NCBI GenBank assembly: GCA_026874595.1
Contig: CM049315.1
Location: 70,999,916 to 71,063,915 of the forward strand
Origin: Sipunculus nudus
Lineage: Eukaryota > Annelida > Sipuncula > Golfingiida > Sipunculidae
Direction: 5' to 3'
Length of the DNA stretch: 64,000 bases
Shown: positions 43,651-55,674 of the stretch, one piece after another
Numbering within the stretch: the stretch's first letter is position 1
How the letters are laid out: every line of letters starts with the position of its first letter
Notes under the pieces: generated by a model
What the model was told of the DNA's origin: nothing
Database searches by the model: none
Seen by the model: the letters and a program-made list of their open reading frames with translations, nothing else
Position numbers and translations under genes: made by a program

Positions 43651-44744
43651 ATTAAACCTTTTTTATATATATATAACTTGTACACTTTTAATGCATCTAT
43701 ACCCTATTATTTTCAAAGGGGCCAGGTTTGTATGGCAAGAACTTTAAACTTATTCGCTAAGTAAAATATCTTGTTTTTTTTCAGATCGAATGGGCACTGA
43801 TTCCACATTGTGGGATAAATCAAATCCCTCCAGGGATATAAAATGAACAGAATCCTATGAAGCTAAGCTGCACCAGCATACCCAAGAAATGGAATGTTTC
43901 TCGGTAAAGACTCCACTCTGTGCCAATAAAACACGTGGTGGAAGCCACACTGACAAAAACTAGGAAAAGAAAACTAGTAAAAACTTTTTAACTATCAAAA
44001 CTGAATAACTATTACATTATGGCCACAGTTATAGAATCACAAACATTTACAGTTTCCAGTTTGTTGACTTTTTTTAATCGATTGTAGGTCATACTTTGTC
44101 CTCTGTCAGCCTTATCATCCAAGGAAACAAGGCACATGCCTGAATATGCGTACTTTCAATAAAACGATGCATCCTTTAAGTACAGCTGTACTTTAACCTC
44201 CAGGGCAATGAAATGTACGACAATATCAGGAGACGGCTTGTTAATTTCAGTGTCACAGCTGGTCTTGTTTTCCTGAGGATGCTTTATTGACGCATTGGTT
44301 AGATCACTTTCATTAACGTATACCAAGGGGTACCTGTTTCTTCTTTCTGTTCTTAAACTATTGCACCATGCATATTTCCATTATCACCGATTATACTTAA
44401 ATATATACAGGAATAGTTGCACAAATACATGTTTTGATTTTTATTTGTAGAATAGATGTATATTTTAAAGAATGATGCTAGTCAAATTTATATCTAGGGT
44501 CAAACACAATAATTCCAACTTAGAAAATGTTTTAAACCAGTAGCCACTCCCTCTTCATCATATTTCTTCTTTGAGACAGAGGAAACATTCAGGAAAAGGT
44601 AAGCTTAAATAAAGTTCATAATTTACTCTGTCAAATGCTTTTCAAGACCCAAAAGGACATCATTGTGGAGACCTGTATCCATATTAATAATATTGGGTCA
44701 AGATAAGTGAGAGCCGTATCTGTAGAGCACGATTCTCGAAAGGC
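43651..44744. other. 1.1 kb without a recognised gene
   Basis: AT-rich; no open frame over 60 codons that looks coding. Confidence 0.4.
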
Positions 44745-45600
44745 AGATTGAAACTAGAATACGGGTAGTCGACAAGCGACTACGTGTATCCGCCGAAATC
44801 AGAGTGGGACGGATGAAGTTAGGCATGGATTGAGTAACAAGGGGAAATAGAGTGATGTGTGTTGCATATTAGCATGGATGTCTTCAGCCGTAGGTTGTGC
44901 CACCTACCACAAAATCCAGAGAGCCATCAAAGTTGTATACAAATGCAAAAAGTCAAACCACTGCCGAGTTATGAGTAATGTTATCCCACGGCAGACAAAC
45001 AGACGGACCCTGTGCAGAAATGGTTGCAGGTTGCGCAACCAGATTTGCGTATGATAAGGAGCTATGTGAGATCTATACACATGCAAAATTTTGGCCCAAT
45101 CGGCCAAACGGTTCCTGAGATATGAGCTTGGATGTCTACAGCGTAAACATAAATGTAGGTGGCACCACCTGCAAAAAAATCAAGAAAGCTATCCAAGATG
45201 TATAAACCTGCAAAAAATCGGTCAAACGGTTTTTGAGATATGAGCTTGGATGTCTTCAGCATAAATGTGAATGTAGGTGGCGCCACCTGTCATAAATCAA
45301 GAAAGCTGTCCAGGATGTATACACATGCAAAATTTCAGGTAGATAAGTCCAACCAATGCAGAGATATGAGTGATTTAATCCTAAGGCAGATGAACAGTTG
45401 GACACTGTGCAAAAATGGTTGCAGGTGGCGCCACCATTTTTTATGTATGTTATAAAGCTATCCAGGGGCTACATTTGTGCAAATTTTTTTTCCGGATCGG
45501 TCAAACGGTTATTGAGATATGTGGGTTAACGTGTCATAACAGACGCACGGATGAACGCAGAACGCAGAGGAAAGGTCAGAGGTCAAAACAAAATCGGGGC
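44745..45600 (+). repeat. Tandem-core repeat, same 5' end as the 55.7-57.7 kb repeat
   Basis: The start (GGGTAGTCGACAAGCGACTA, GTGTATCCGC, AAATCAGAGTGGGA) is the reverse complement of 57605-57720. Core units carry GAGATATGAGCTTGGATGTC, AATGTAGGTGGCGCCACCTG and ATACACATGCAAAATTT, repeating near 44872, 45118, 45237 and 45365. Palindromes GGTGGCGCCACC at 45276-45287 and 45424-45435. It ends in GTCATAACAGACGCACGGAT. Short frames on both strands are repeat translations. Confidence 0.75.
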
Positions 45601-45604
45601 GCAG

Positions 45605-45748
45605 CAGTTCACATGTGACCCGAACATAATCCCGGGTTTCGTAAAATTCCGCCCAGCGGTTACGGAGGAGTTCTCCGGACACCTACGCGGCGGCGGCGTG
45701 CAGCTGAAAACATAGTATCCGCAAAACTCTGTTTTGGCGGATACAATT
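45605..45748 (+). repeat. CGG-tract and hairpin tail
   Basis: CACATGTGACCCG and CGCCCAGCGGTTACGGAGG lead to a CGGCGGCGGCG tract, then CATAG, the stem TATCCGCAAAAC-TCT-GTTTTGGCGGATA and CAATTATG. The tail has the same layout as at 53.0 kb but a different stem sequence. It may belong to a separate element joined to the preceding cores. Confidence 0.7.
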
Positions 45749-46479
45749 ATGGTACCTTTGCGCTCTATGGCTGTTCATAGTTGAGTTAAAAGTTCCTTCT
45801 TTTCTAGCATCTGATGTACCGGAAGGAATTATTTGCGCCCTGTAGCTAGTCATCGCACAATCGCGGCATGCCCTCTTGCACCCATCCCCAGACTTACTCA
45901 ACTTGTGGTTAACAAAGTTGTTCCTGGACAATTTCCCTCAGTGTTTCCTGCCGATCCTTTTCTTAGTGGATGAAAACTCTCCAGCAAGCTTTTGAGCGAC
46001 ACCCGCATGGAACTTCAGGTGGTCACAGCCCATGCTTGGAGGGGGGTCCGTCTACAAATACAGCAGACATGCATTGATCAAGGCCATTCTTACATCTTCT
46101 TACTGGGACCGCCAACGATGTAGTTTGTGGGCAGCTGGTCGGACTTGTCCACACCGCACATAATTTGGTTGTAGTTGACCAAGGAAAAACAGCCCTAAAG
46201 AAAACTTGAGTAGAGTAGAGAATTTAGATGTTCCAGGGTTGACATTAACAGAAGAGACTTATTGGCAGTGCTTGGATGGACCGCGGTAGATGGTGTTCTA
46301 GGGGCACATATGTTTGATACAGACGTATTGCTGGAGACGAGACTTGGTGTATACGATGCCGGGATATAGGCGGATACAGGTAAGAGGTTTATAACTTTCT
46401 ATTCTGTTCTCATTTTTCAGGTACACAAGGACCCTGAATAAACCAAGATGTGTCGGAACGAATGCCCCCGCCTAGAGCA
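45749..46479. other. Stretch without a recognised gene
   Basis: An 82-codon minus frame (45683-45931) overlaps the repeat tail and lacks a domain. Nothing else supported. Confidence 0.35.
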
Positions 46480-48452
46480 AATTAAAAATATTTGTTAAAA
46501 GTTTGTAAAATTTTCTTTGTTAGGAGCTGTCATACGGTAAAAGTAAGTCAACCCGGACAAATGCGAATTCGATCTGTAAGTGGTCATTATGCGCCTACAC
46601 ACCGACAATCGGGCAAATATTCGCAGGCAATGCGGAGAAAAGTGCGTACATGTGCATTTATCACGAAAATTTGTATTTTTCAAGTAAATGTCTATGTTCA
46701 GGAGATGTCATACAGTCAAAAGTTAGTCAACCGCAACGAAATGCAAACTAGATCTGAAAGTTGTCATGATCTGGCAAGGTACAAAAATCAGTTCAACATC
46801 TGCAATGCGGAAAAAAAGTTCGTACATGTGCATTTGTCATGAAAACTTCTTTTTCATAAAATTTTCTATGTTCAGGAGCCGTCGTACGGTCAAAAGTAGG
46901 TCGATCAGGACAAAACGCGAGCTCGACCTGTAACATGTCATGATCCAGCCAGATACCAAAAATCAGGTAAAAACTATATGTGTCGCCTAGGGCAAATTAG
47001 AAACATTTGTTAAATTTTGTAAAATTTTTTAAGTTCAGCAGGTGTTGTATGGTCAAAAGTAGGTCAACAAGGGAAAATGTAAACTCGATCTGTAACGGGT
47101 CATTATCAAGCAACACACCAATAATCAGGCCAGTATCTGCAGGCATTGTGAAAAAAGTCCATATATGTGCATTTCTCATGAAAATTTCTGTATTTCATGA
47201 AATTTTCTATATCCAGGATCTGTTATATGGTCAAAAATAGGTTAACTGGGACGAAACGCGTAGTCGATCTGTAAGTGGTCATTATGTGCCGACAGACCAA
47301 ACATTAGGCCAGTATCTGTAAGCATTGCATTGCGAAACTAGAATATTAGCAACAGATGATAATCAGTATTTATAAATTTAAATTGGAGAGGTAAATACCA
47401 AGTTTCATAAAAATCCACCAAATGCTTCCTGAGAAATAAGCTCCTAAGTTTTTTTCTATACTAAGCTCTGTGACCTTGAAAAGTAGGTCAAGATCACCAA
47501 TCTTAGAACTTGACCAAGATTTTGTAAATATAATGCAATAGCACTGAAGAAATGAAGTTCATGTGTTGAATACTTTGGAGTTTTCCTGCACAAAAGGCCA
47601 AAATTGAAAAAAATCCGATAAAATTTCATTAAAAAGTCAGAATTTGCAGGTGGCACCACCAAAATTGTGCAGCACATACAGAACATCAGTCCCAATGATC
47701 ATAGTAAGATTTGTGAAAATCTACACAACGGTTCCTGAGATATAAGCTTCTGAGTGTTTTTCTATAATCAGCTCTAAGATGTAGAAAAATGGGTCAAGGT
47801 CACCCATCTTTGAACTTGACCGAGATTTTATCGATATACATCTATACTGATGAAATAAAATTCCAACAGTGAATCCTTTTAGAGATTTCCCGCTCACAAG
47901 GTAAAAGTTAACAGACGCGGAACGCACGGACAGACAGACAACAGACAGACGGACAGATTGGGTGACAACAATAGCCCATCAGCCTATGAGCGAGCTGAGG
48001 GCTAAAAACGGCTGTACATGCACATTTGTCATGAAAATTTATATTTTTCATGAAATTTTCTATGTTTAGGAGCCGTAAAACAAAAGTAGGTCATCCGGGA
48101 CGAAACGCAAACTCGATCTATAACTGGTCATTTTCTGCCCCTTAAAAAATCAGGGCTGTATCTGCAGGCATTGCGAGAAAAAAGAGTCCGTACATGTGTA
48201 TTTGTCATGAAAATTTCTATTTTTCATGAAATTTTCTAAGTTAAGGAGCCGTAAAACGGTCAAAAGTAGGTCAACTAGGACGAAACGCAAACTAGTTCTG
48301 TAACTGGTCATTATCTGCCAACACACCAAAAATCAGGCCAATATCTGCAGGCATTGCGAAAAAAAGTCCGTACAACTGTTAGATTTCGGAATGACGGAAG
48401 GACGGACATGGGTAAAACTAAATGCCCCGGCCATTTGGTGGCTGGGGCATAA
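46480..48452 (+). repeat. Tandem array, about 175-bp unit, with hairpin tail; interrupted
   Basis: Units contain TTTCTATGTTCAGGAG(C)CGT, ACGGTCAAAAGTAGGTCAAC, GACGAAACGC, CGATCTGTAA, GGTCATTAT, CAGGCATTGCG and GTCCGTACATGTGCATTTGT. Starts are near 46508, 46690, 46866, 47032, 47210, then 48058 and 48238. The start has ATGCCCCCGCC; the end has GACGGAAGGACGGAC, then ATGCCCCGGCCA-TTTG-GTGGCTGGGGCAT and AAAAAG. A different repeat sits inside at 47345-48006. Frames in both strands here are repeat translations. Confidence 0.8.
47345..48006 (+). repeat. Nested insertion of the 10.75 kb repeat family
   Basis: Two core units (TGTGACCTTGAAAAGTAGG... and GGGTCAAGGTCACCCATC...) are followed by GTTAACAGACGCGGAACGC, a GACAGACAGAC/GGACAG tract, CAATAGCCCATCAGCC and GCTGAGGGCTAAAAA. 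It is the reverse complement of the repeat at 10751-11860. It breaks a unit of the surrounding array at the A run that normally follows CATTGCG. Confidence 0.8.
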
Positions 48453-49100
48453 AAAGTTGCTCTGCTGAGGCGGGGGGTAGTTTAAAATGTAACAGCAATA
48501 TGGCATAACTGCAGCCAGGAAATGATACGGCTCATATATAGGATCACATACCAGTATATGCGGGATAATGCGGGATTAAATCTGCCTGTTTTTGTTTTAA
48601 TCTTTAAAACGTGATGGTCGTCTTTTAAAGTGCGTTCAGCAAAGTTTTTGTGGCTTGGTTATGTTTCATAAACTAATAACCTCCAGAACAAAATCATTCC
48701 TGAAAAACATCCAAAGATATAAAAAAAATTAAAGCTTGTGAAAAATTATAAAAAATACCTTGTTGCCAAGTATCCTGCTTTAGCTTTGTTCACTTAGATT
48801 CACTGAAGTTCAAACAAGAACAAATAAATTAGGCAGTGAATTGCAAATATATTTAGAATAAATTTTCCTTGTCAGGTTTGACTCCACCACTATGTTCACT
48901 TGGTGATCTGAAATACTGCTAATTCGGGATCTAATTTGGATTTGACTTTTAGCATTGTGGGAGAATTAACATGAATGTCTTTATTAGCAAATAAGTCTTG
49001 GACCATAATACCATGGTCCGCCATGATACTTTCACACCTTTCAAACATGGAATCATTGCAGAGAGTTGATAGTTCAACTATTTGCCGATCACTTGTCGCT
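48453..49100. other. Stretch without a recognised gene
   Basis: AT-rich, no supported frame. Confidence 0.4.
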
Positions 49101-49122
49101 CCCCCCCCCCCCCCCCCCCCCC
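49101..49122. repeat. Poly-C tract (22 bp)
   Basis: Twenty-two consecutive Cs. The PPPPPP frame across it is spurious. Confidence 0.95.
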
Positions 49123-49384
49123 AGACATCAGAAACAAAGGATGAAAGGTATACGATAAAAAGGTTGCAGACTGTTGGTTGACATCACTTGGATTCTGGAT
49201 TGGTATTTCAGTGGCATCTGATATCACCCTCGTTTTTGAAAATTTTCCCGCAAACTGCCTGGCATGAACTTTTGAACAACTTCACTATTTGCCTAAATAT
49301 TAATTCTTTCAGTTGCTTGTACATGTAATTTTACTGGTGTTTATTATCTTGGCCACTGTTGATTTGCTCATTCTTAACAATATT

Positions 49385-49860
49385 GCAAGTTCTTTATCTT
49401 CTTAAGCCTGCCATTATTTCATCAATGTCACAAAATAACTGGTCCTTTTCTGACAAACTATTGTAATTTAGGTCATATTTAGCTGGACCATGAATATTGT
49501 AAAACAGATTAAGGTGGTCAAAATCGTCAAAATCAGTGTAGAAATTAATTGAAACAGGGTCTTTACTGAACTTAGTTACTGAGAAGCCAGGATCTGTCAG
49601 CAGTCCACACTGTGTACCTGTCTTAGCACTGACAGTGGCAGTGTCTTGCAATACATCATTCTGTGTAAAACTATCAATCTAGATCTCATGTAAGGCTGAT
49701 GGCACTGGTGTCGGCACTGTCGCAGTAGCATCACAGATCAGCTTTCTTCTTATAACTGCATGTTCGTGTCTTGATTCGGTGACAGGAGTCTAAGATGAAC
49801 TTAGTCTCATTAAAATATGGACGGCACCACACCATGATTCAAGCGAGGCCTCTAATCTGC
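49385..49860 (-). pseudogene. N-terminal relic of a DDE_Tnp_4-type transposase
   Basis: The minus-strand frame 49394-49651 reads GLLTDPGFSVTKFSKDPVSI, then NFYTDFDDFDHLNLFYNIHG and LNYNSLSEKDQLF. This matches the pre-HTH segment of ISL2EU/THAP-type transposases (F-Y-T-G-L-P-x-x-x-x-L...L-S-x-x-D-x-x-F), the same segment as VHFYNGLPNYALLLILFSYL at 20.75 kb. Upstream (to about 49860) other frames hold further coding-like text. The HTH and nuclease parts are missing. Family assignment is by pattern only. Confidence 0.45.
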
Positions 49861-49869
49861 AAAACAATG

Positions 49870-50345
49870 GTTTTCTTGTAAAATAAAATAATTTAAAAAA
49901 TGTACAAAAGTCGAGATCTGGTACATGTGTTTAATATTTCATCATCTGTCATATTTAAAAAAAAATGGTTTTATCCTGAAGAAAAATTGTATTAAAGTAT
50001 GGAGTTGGCTGACAGGAAGTTTAATTCAAATTAACTTTTATCTAGCATGGTACAATGATACTTGGTGATACCTAAAATCATATGTTTACTGGTACTTAAC
50101 TGCAGCTTGGCTCAGTAATTTCATTTTATTAGTAATTCAGAGTTTCTGTAATCTTGGTCATATCTCAGAGAACAGTGGTTATTGTTTCCAGCCTAATTTT
50201 GTAATGAATCTGCCCCTGGACCTCGTTGCGGCTTATAGGGCAGCTCTGTGACCCCGCCTGGCCTACCAGGCCATTTTTTTAAATTTTAATTGTTGCCGTA
50301 TGTATAACAGTTAAGTGTATATGTATATACCAAACCTACCTGTAT
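49870..50345. other. Interval between transposase and helicase relics
   Basis: No frame recognised. A short GC-rich run CCCCGCCTGGCCTACCAGGCC near 50253 is a local palindrome. Confidence 0.35.
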
Positions 50346-50348
50346 CAC

Positions 50349-50670
50349 TTATTGATAATCCTTGGAGCACTTGTATCTCCTCCTGCAACAAGCATAACAA
50401 GGGCACATGCATTTTAAACAATTTACTAGTTTTGCACATGGTGTGGTCGGTGCTGCTTGAAGGTCCTCAATAGCTGGCAGGTCCAGATGCTGTAATACCA
50501 CCTGCCTGATGCTGGTCTGAGGGTCACCTCTAATTTTCTTCATCATATTCCGAACATCAGTATGGCACATTGCAAGCAGATAGGCATTATCTAGAATGTG
50601 GGCTTCGGCAGGTTTGCCATCTCTGCCCACCCGACCAACATGTTGCCAATATTGCAAAATGGTATCAATG
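50349..50670 (-). pseudogene. RecQ-type helicase C-terminal fragment
   Basis: The minus strand encodes MQYWQHVGRVGRDGKPAEAH, which contains SF2 motif VI (Q-x-x-G-R-x-G-R-D-G). It continues with DVRNMMKKIRGDPQTSIRQV, a helical segment, and ends in a Cys-rich tail (CLKCMCPCYACCRRRYKC). That tail is what multicopy transposon-borne RecQ-like helicases of invertebrates show, in place of the RecQ zinc/WH domain of cellular enzymes. Upstream helicase motifs were not found in the next kilobase, so this is one exon or a fragment. It would unwind DNA for a mobile element. Confidence 0.6.
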
Positions 50671-52461
50671 GTATCAATGAATAAAATAACCTTTGAAGGT
50701 GTCTTATGTTTTCAGACATATTTCAACACATATTTCTAATGGGAAATTTCTTATTAGTTAAAACTTTCCTTTGCAAACAGAGGGTGCAGTATGATGAGCA
50801 TGAAGATAGGCACAGTGTTGCCAACCATATACTTTTCTTAAAAACTGAATGTGCAAACCCACAGCCAAATATGGACCTAATATTTGACAGCATCAGAAGG
50901 ACTGTGTAAACCAGAAAAAGCAAAGGCAGAGGGAATGGGGACTAAAGATATTCTGCAGGAATATCCATTTATGGTGCTTCCTCAATGTGTAAGTGCACAA
51001 AACTAACCTGATAATTTTGGTCAGTATGTATATCCATAAAAAGATTTACAACCCTGAACACATGATGAGTAAATCATGTTTCATGGCAACAAGAGTCTTT
51101 TATTTTGTAACTGAGCAAAGACAAAATGGCATAGAGATAATTCTTTTTTTTCATTCACTTTTTTCCTTTAAATATAAATATATGATTAATCATCAGCTGT
51201 TTAGTGAAAAATGTGCAGTCATGCTATAACTGACATTTTAAGCTCCCTTGTGAGCTATACTGATGGTGCAGTGCCAGTCATCTATCTGTTGATATATTAT
51301 CCAGCAATGATAGATTCTCACAAAAATGTGTACATTTGTGTATGTTGTACACAGACGCTTGAATCCTTAGATATTTTCAATATGTGCCGCATTTTATGCT
51401 ACAGGGGTACTTAATAAACATGTTTAGAATATACAAACCTTATCCTTTATCGAACCAACGGTACAACTGTTGGTATACCTCCAGGCCAACGATGGACTTT
51501 CCAGCCCTACTATAAATATTTATTATGGGTTACGATAATGTCATTAGCAGATAGGTTAGTACGTACATGGCTTCAATTTACCCAGTTTAAACCATGTGGA
51601 TTTATTAGATTTCTTATATAAGGATTCAAGGGCCCGTGGTGGACTTATTGCATCTCGATCCAGGTTTAATGATGCCACCTACACTTTTAGACCAGATGCC
51701 TCAGTCTTGCCGTGTTGTAGCGATGGGTCTTTTTCTGTCCTCATAATGTCCTGCCGTCTTTGTTAATTTCACCCAGGTTTGAAAAAACATAAGTCTAACA
51801 ACAAATTAATGCCTGAAAGCAGTTCTGTCAATTATGCAAAATGTCTTAAGTTGCAAGAGATTAATTGGTGAATCTGAAGTTCTTGTTTCTATATGGCTCT
51901 ATACATTATTTGCATGTTTGCAACTATAATATTTGATGACACATATTAATTATGAAATGAATAAAACTGTTATTTTCTAGTGTTACCATATGGGAAGTGT
52001 TCACAGGTGAGCGTTGAGTCCTTAAGCCCTTGTTTTTTTGTTGCAGTTGCTATTTGAAGTGAAGTTGCAGTATGGAGTCCATCTAGATGATAATATGTAA
52101 GACAAACTTCCGAATATGGTCGACAAGATACTGGCATGGGAACAAGGGAATAAAATTTAATCAGATGCTCAGCTTTATAGAAGAACAACTAGAGGAGGAT
52201 GCAAAACAAAGTGAGCAATGAAACTACAGTATATTTTAATCAAAGGTAAATGCATTGGAATCCGTTAACATGTCTCAATATCATTATTAGATTGCAAGAA
52301 CCATAATGAAGGCTTTTACAGAATGACAGGAGAATGGCCTACAATTAAATCTTGATTGAGTATATACCAGGGATAATAACGATAAATGTAAGTTTGCTTA
52401 AATATGTAATGTCCCTTCTATAAAACAGGAGAGTTTTAATGATCAACTGGTCATGGATACA
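50671..52461. other. 1.8 kb without a recognised gene
   Basis: Short frames on both strands around 50706-51414 have no domains. AT-rich, no repeat boundary recognised. Confidence 0.4.
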
Positions 52462-53066
52462 TTTTCCGGCATATGACAACTCTACCAAGATCTTCCGTCA
52501 ACTTGATTTTGGATCAATCCTTGCAAGATTACTTGAGATATAACGGGATTTGTATTATTTTCACCAAATATGGAAATAGTCAAAGCCACTTTCACAGGAA
52601 AGGTCATGACCCCACTTTCAATATACATCATCCCATTACCCATATCTATGTATATGCATAGTATAAGAGTAATAATGCTCAGAGTATTGTCAAGTGGTAA
52701 TGATGGGGAATTAAAAGGCGGGAAAACAAGAAAAGGCCAATAGGTGGCGCCACCAATTTCTGGCATATGGCAACCCTATCCAAGATCTTCTGTCAACTTG
52801 ATGTTTTGATCATTCCATGCAAGATTGCCGGAAAAGTGTGGTTTTTCCCCCAAAATGGATCTTTTCAAGGTCAAGGTCGATCCTCTAGTAGAGGTCACGA
52901 TCCCATTTTGGATAGGCTTCGTCCTCCCACCCATATCTATGGACATGTAAAGTTTTGTAAAGATCCGTGAAATCTTTAACAAGTTATCGTGTCCAAACGA
53001 AATCTCTGCGGCGGCGGCGGCGCAACCGTGCTTAAACCATAGTATCTCCAGACTTTGTCTGGGGAT
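52462..53066 (+). repeat. Two-unit tandem repeat with CGG tract and hairpin tail
   Basis: Two units of about 294 bases start at 52462 and 52756: GGCATATGACAACTCTACC, AAGATCTTCCGTCAACTTGA, TGCAAGATT, AGGTCA(C/T)GA, CCCATATCTATG. The junction carries GGTGGCGCCACC at 52743-52754. The second unit has TTCAAGGTCAAGGTCGATCC. The tail is GCGGCGGCGGCGGCG, then CATAG, the stem TATCTCCAGAC-TTT-GTCTGGGGATA and TAATTAG. Frames on both strands are repeat translations. Confidence 0.8.
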
Positions 53067-54656
53067 ATAATTAGTAATGTACAGACCACGCTCTGTCCAC
53101 AGGCATATAACTCTCAAACTGATACGTGTGGTAACAATTTTGTTATGGTTGATAATTACCTTGTTTCTGTCAGTATTAATGATGCAGCGTTCGGTTTTTT
53201 GTTTTTTGGCTCAAAACAGTCTGTTTATCTGAAAAGCATTATCTGGCCCTTGTGGGGAATACTGCATTTAGTATTGAAACAGTATGTACTCTTAAGTTAG
53301 AAAGCTAGATATGTAACATTTTATGACGTAATCATGGGGAATTATCTGGTTCATAGTATTGTTTTTGGACCAATGCACCACTGTCATACATTTGGTTCGA
53401 CTCACGGCCCACAAAATTTGCACATTCCATTGATTTGCCATAAAATATATTCCACTACTAAGCTACATCATTACCAAATATATCGCTTTCTCAGGAATTG
53501 TCAGGATTAACTTTGTGAATGATCCTGGTGGTCCAGCGTCTCATTATTGCGGAGATCAGTGATGCACGAAGGAGTCGGTGCCGTGTCGTCATCAGTTCCG
53601 TGGCTATATTTCCTGGCTCGAGCCAAATAATTGAACCGCGGCCCACATAATTTGCACATTCCATTGTTTGGCAATGTGTATACACAATGGCTTGAACACG
53701 CTCACAGTTTCAGTACTTCTGACACATTAAGCAGAAGGCACTCGGTGGAGATAGTGCATATTGTACAGCTCAATTTTCTTTGTGATCCGAAATGTTCATT
53801 GACCTATTACAGTGAAATGTAACGTGTTTATCAAATCTTAGATCTGCATCATATTCAACCAATTTTGTTAAACTTTGAATTGTGAATGTGAAATCGGTCT
53901 GTTATTTGCACTATATGAATTTTATGATCCAAAGTTAGATATGAGTACAGACTTAAGACTGTCACATGAAAGTGTGTTGTCACACCTCAAAATAAACCTT
54001 GAATAAAATATAATATAATGAATAATGAAAATTGCAAGGTATTTTATGCATTGATTATTAAGAATATGAGCTTTTTATAAATATTTGACATGAATAACCC
54101 ATATTCTACTCTCCAAAGAAGCAACAATCATCTAGTAGTCTGCGCTGTTGACCAAAAGCATTCACTGTTCACTATGTTACCCTGTTATATACCAAACTGT
54201 GCTCCCTCGAGCCGTGCATCCATTACCTAAAGCAGGGCTATCTACGTTGATATAAGCGGAGCATAAAGTTGAAAATAATGCATTCAAAAGTCCTTAGGAA
54301 AAAGACAGGCACACAAGCTGTATACATAAATTCAAATATTCTTCTTTTAAAGTACTAAATGATTATGATGAATATCTAATTGATCCAATAATGGGGTTAA
54401 GGATGAGCAAGAGTGTGTAACTGTCACTGTGCATTCAGTTTGTGTCTTTTTATTCTGTCAGATACAAAGGTACTTAAGCCAGAAGTGATCAGCAAAAAAT
54501 AAGTCCTGTGGAAACACCATTGTGAAAGTAATTCCATTCAATATGATATTAAATTAAAAGTTATAACGATTACATCTTTGCCCTGCTAACATCTGGATGG
54601 CCGGACTTAAAGATGACAGATAAAGTCCCAGCGCTACAGTCCGCTACATTCATAAG
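53067..54656. other. 1.6 kb without a recognised gene
   Basis: Contains a short direct duplication, GCCCACA(A/T)AATTTGCACA, at about 53407 and 53641. No gene supported. Confidence 0.4.
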
Positions 54657-54866
54657 TTATGAGAGCTTTGCATCTTAGCATATGAAAACCTTTGCTTACA
54701 CATTATTATATTGTTCACTTTTGTAGGAACAGAAAAGACAGGCCCCCAAAAATGATTGATTCATAAGTGATTGGAGCCTTGCATCTAAGCATATAAAAAC
54801 CTTTGCTTACACATTATAATATGGTTCACTTTTGTACGATCAGATAAGACCGGCCTCCCCAAAATG
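54657..54866. repeat. Tandem duplication of about 115 bp
   Basis: ATAAGT, GCATCTTAGCATATGAAAAC, CTTTGCTTACACATTAT, GTTCACTTTTGTA and AAGACAGGCC-like blocks occur twice in order. Confidence 0.8.
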
Positions 54867-54891
54867 TATGAAGCACAAGTCTAATTACTTT

Positions 54892-54983
54892 CTAGATGTC
54901 ATCACTTAATTTTCTAAACTTTTTTCTAAAATGCTCGGCCACAATAGCATTTTCTTCAGAGTTCCATCGCTTCCTTGTTATTT
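54892..54983 (-). pseudogene. Short exon candidate, transposon-type
   Basis: After a clean acceptor (TTTTCTGTATTCCAG) the minus strand reads ITRKRWNSEENAIVAEHFRK, then KFRKLSDDI and a stop. The R-W-x-x-E-E-x-x-x-V-x-x-x-F-x pattern recalls a Myb/SANT-like motif present in some multicopy transposon proteins with N-terminal zinc clusters. Only about 30 residues; the partner exons were not found. Confidence 0.35.
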
Positions 54984-54989
54984 CTGGAA

Positions 54990-55629
54990 TACAGAAAATA
55001 AATAATGAATTTACCATACCTTTTCTAGTACATGGAATAGACAAATGCACAAGGACTCTGTAATTCACAATTTTACAAGTGACCCATTGGTCATGACATT
55101 CAGTAGAGCGTAATAATAATACATAAGAATCGGCGAGTGTCAAGCAATGCAATATTTTATCGGTTTGCAGTATTCGGCTAAGTCATGAAACGAAAATATT
55201 TTTTAAAACCAGCTGTTGAATTTATTCAGAATACATAGATATATTGAGCATGAAATAAGACAAGATGATAACATAGGTGAAATATTTATAAGACTTAGCA
55301 ATTTACTAGTACGGGAAGTTTACTGAAATAACATTCGGCAGTGTCATATTTCATGACATATTGTTGCTAAACCATGACTATTACCCGTTTAGGATGGCAT
55401 TGACGTAATTTTGGGAGATGACACAGACCTAAATGAAATTTTACGATCTGCATATTAGATCAGGAGTAAGAGTTCAAGGGAAAGTGTTTGCAGTTGACTG
55501 ACCAATCAGCACGCCAATCAATCAAAGCTGGACCGTGCAACGCCAGTTAAAAGTCAACCAATAAACAGTTGAATACCCTGTTGGTTCTCGCCGAGCTGAC
55601 AACCGTCCTGTATACAACCCACGTGGGGT
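54990..55629. other. Stretch without a recognised gene
   Basis: No supported frame or repeat. Confidence 0.4.
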
Positions 55630-55674
55630 TGATATTTTTTATAAACATCTATGTAATCATAGAGATTCATTTTT
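55630..55674 (+). repeat. Left part of the split dispersed repeat (see 14504)
   Basis: ATTTTTTATAAACATCTATG, TAATCATAGAGATTCATTTTT match 14500-14546. The match is broken by the insertion that begins at 55675. Confidence 0.6.

Noticed and set aside
46480-48452. Regular array of about 175-bp units considered as CRISPR
   Set aside because: The units are tandem without unique spacers and the genome is eukaryotic with introns.
48975-49181. Proline-run protein
   Set aside because: The run is a poly-C tract and the flanks show no coding character.
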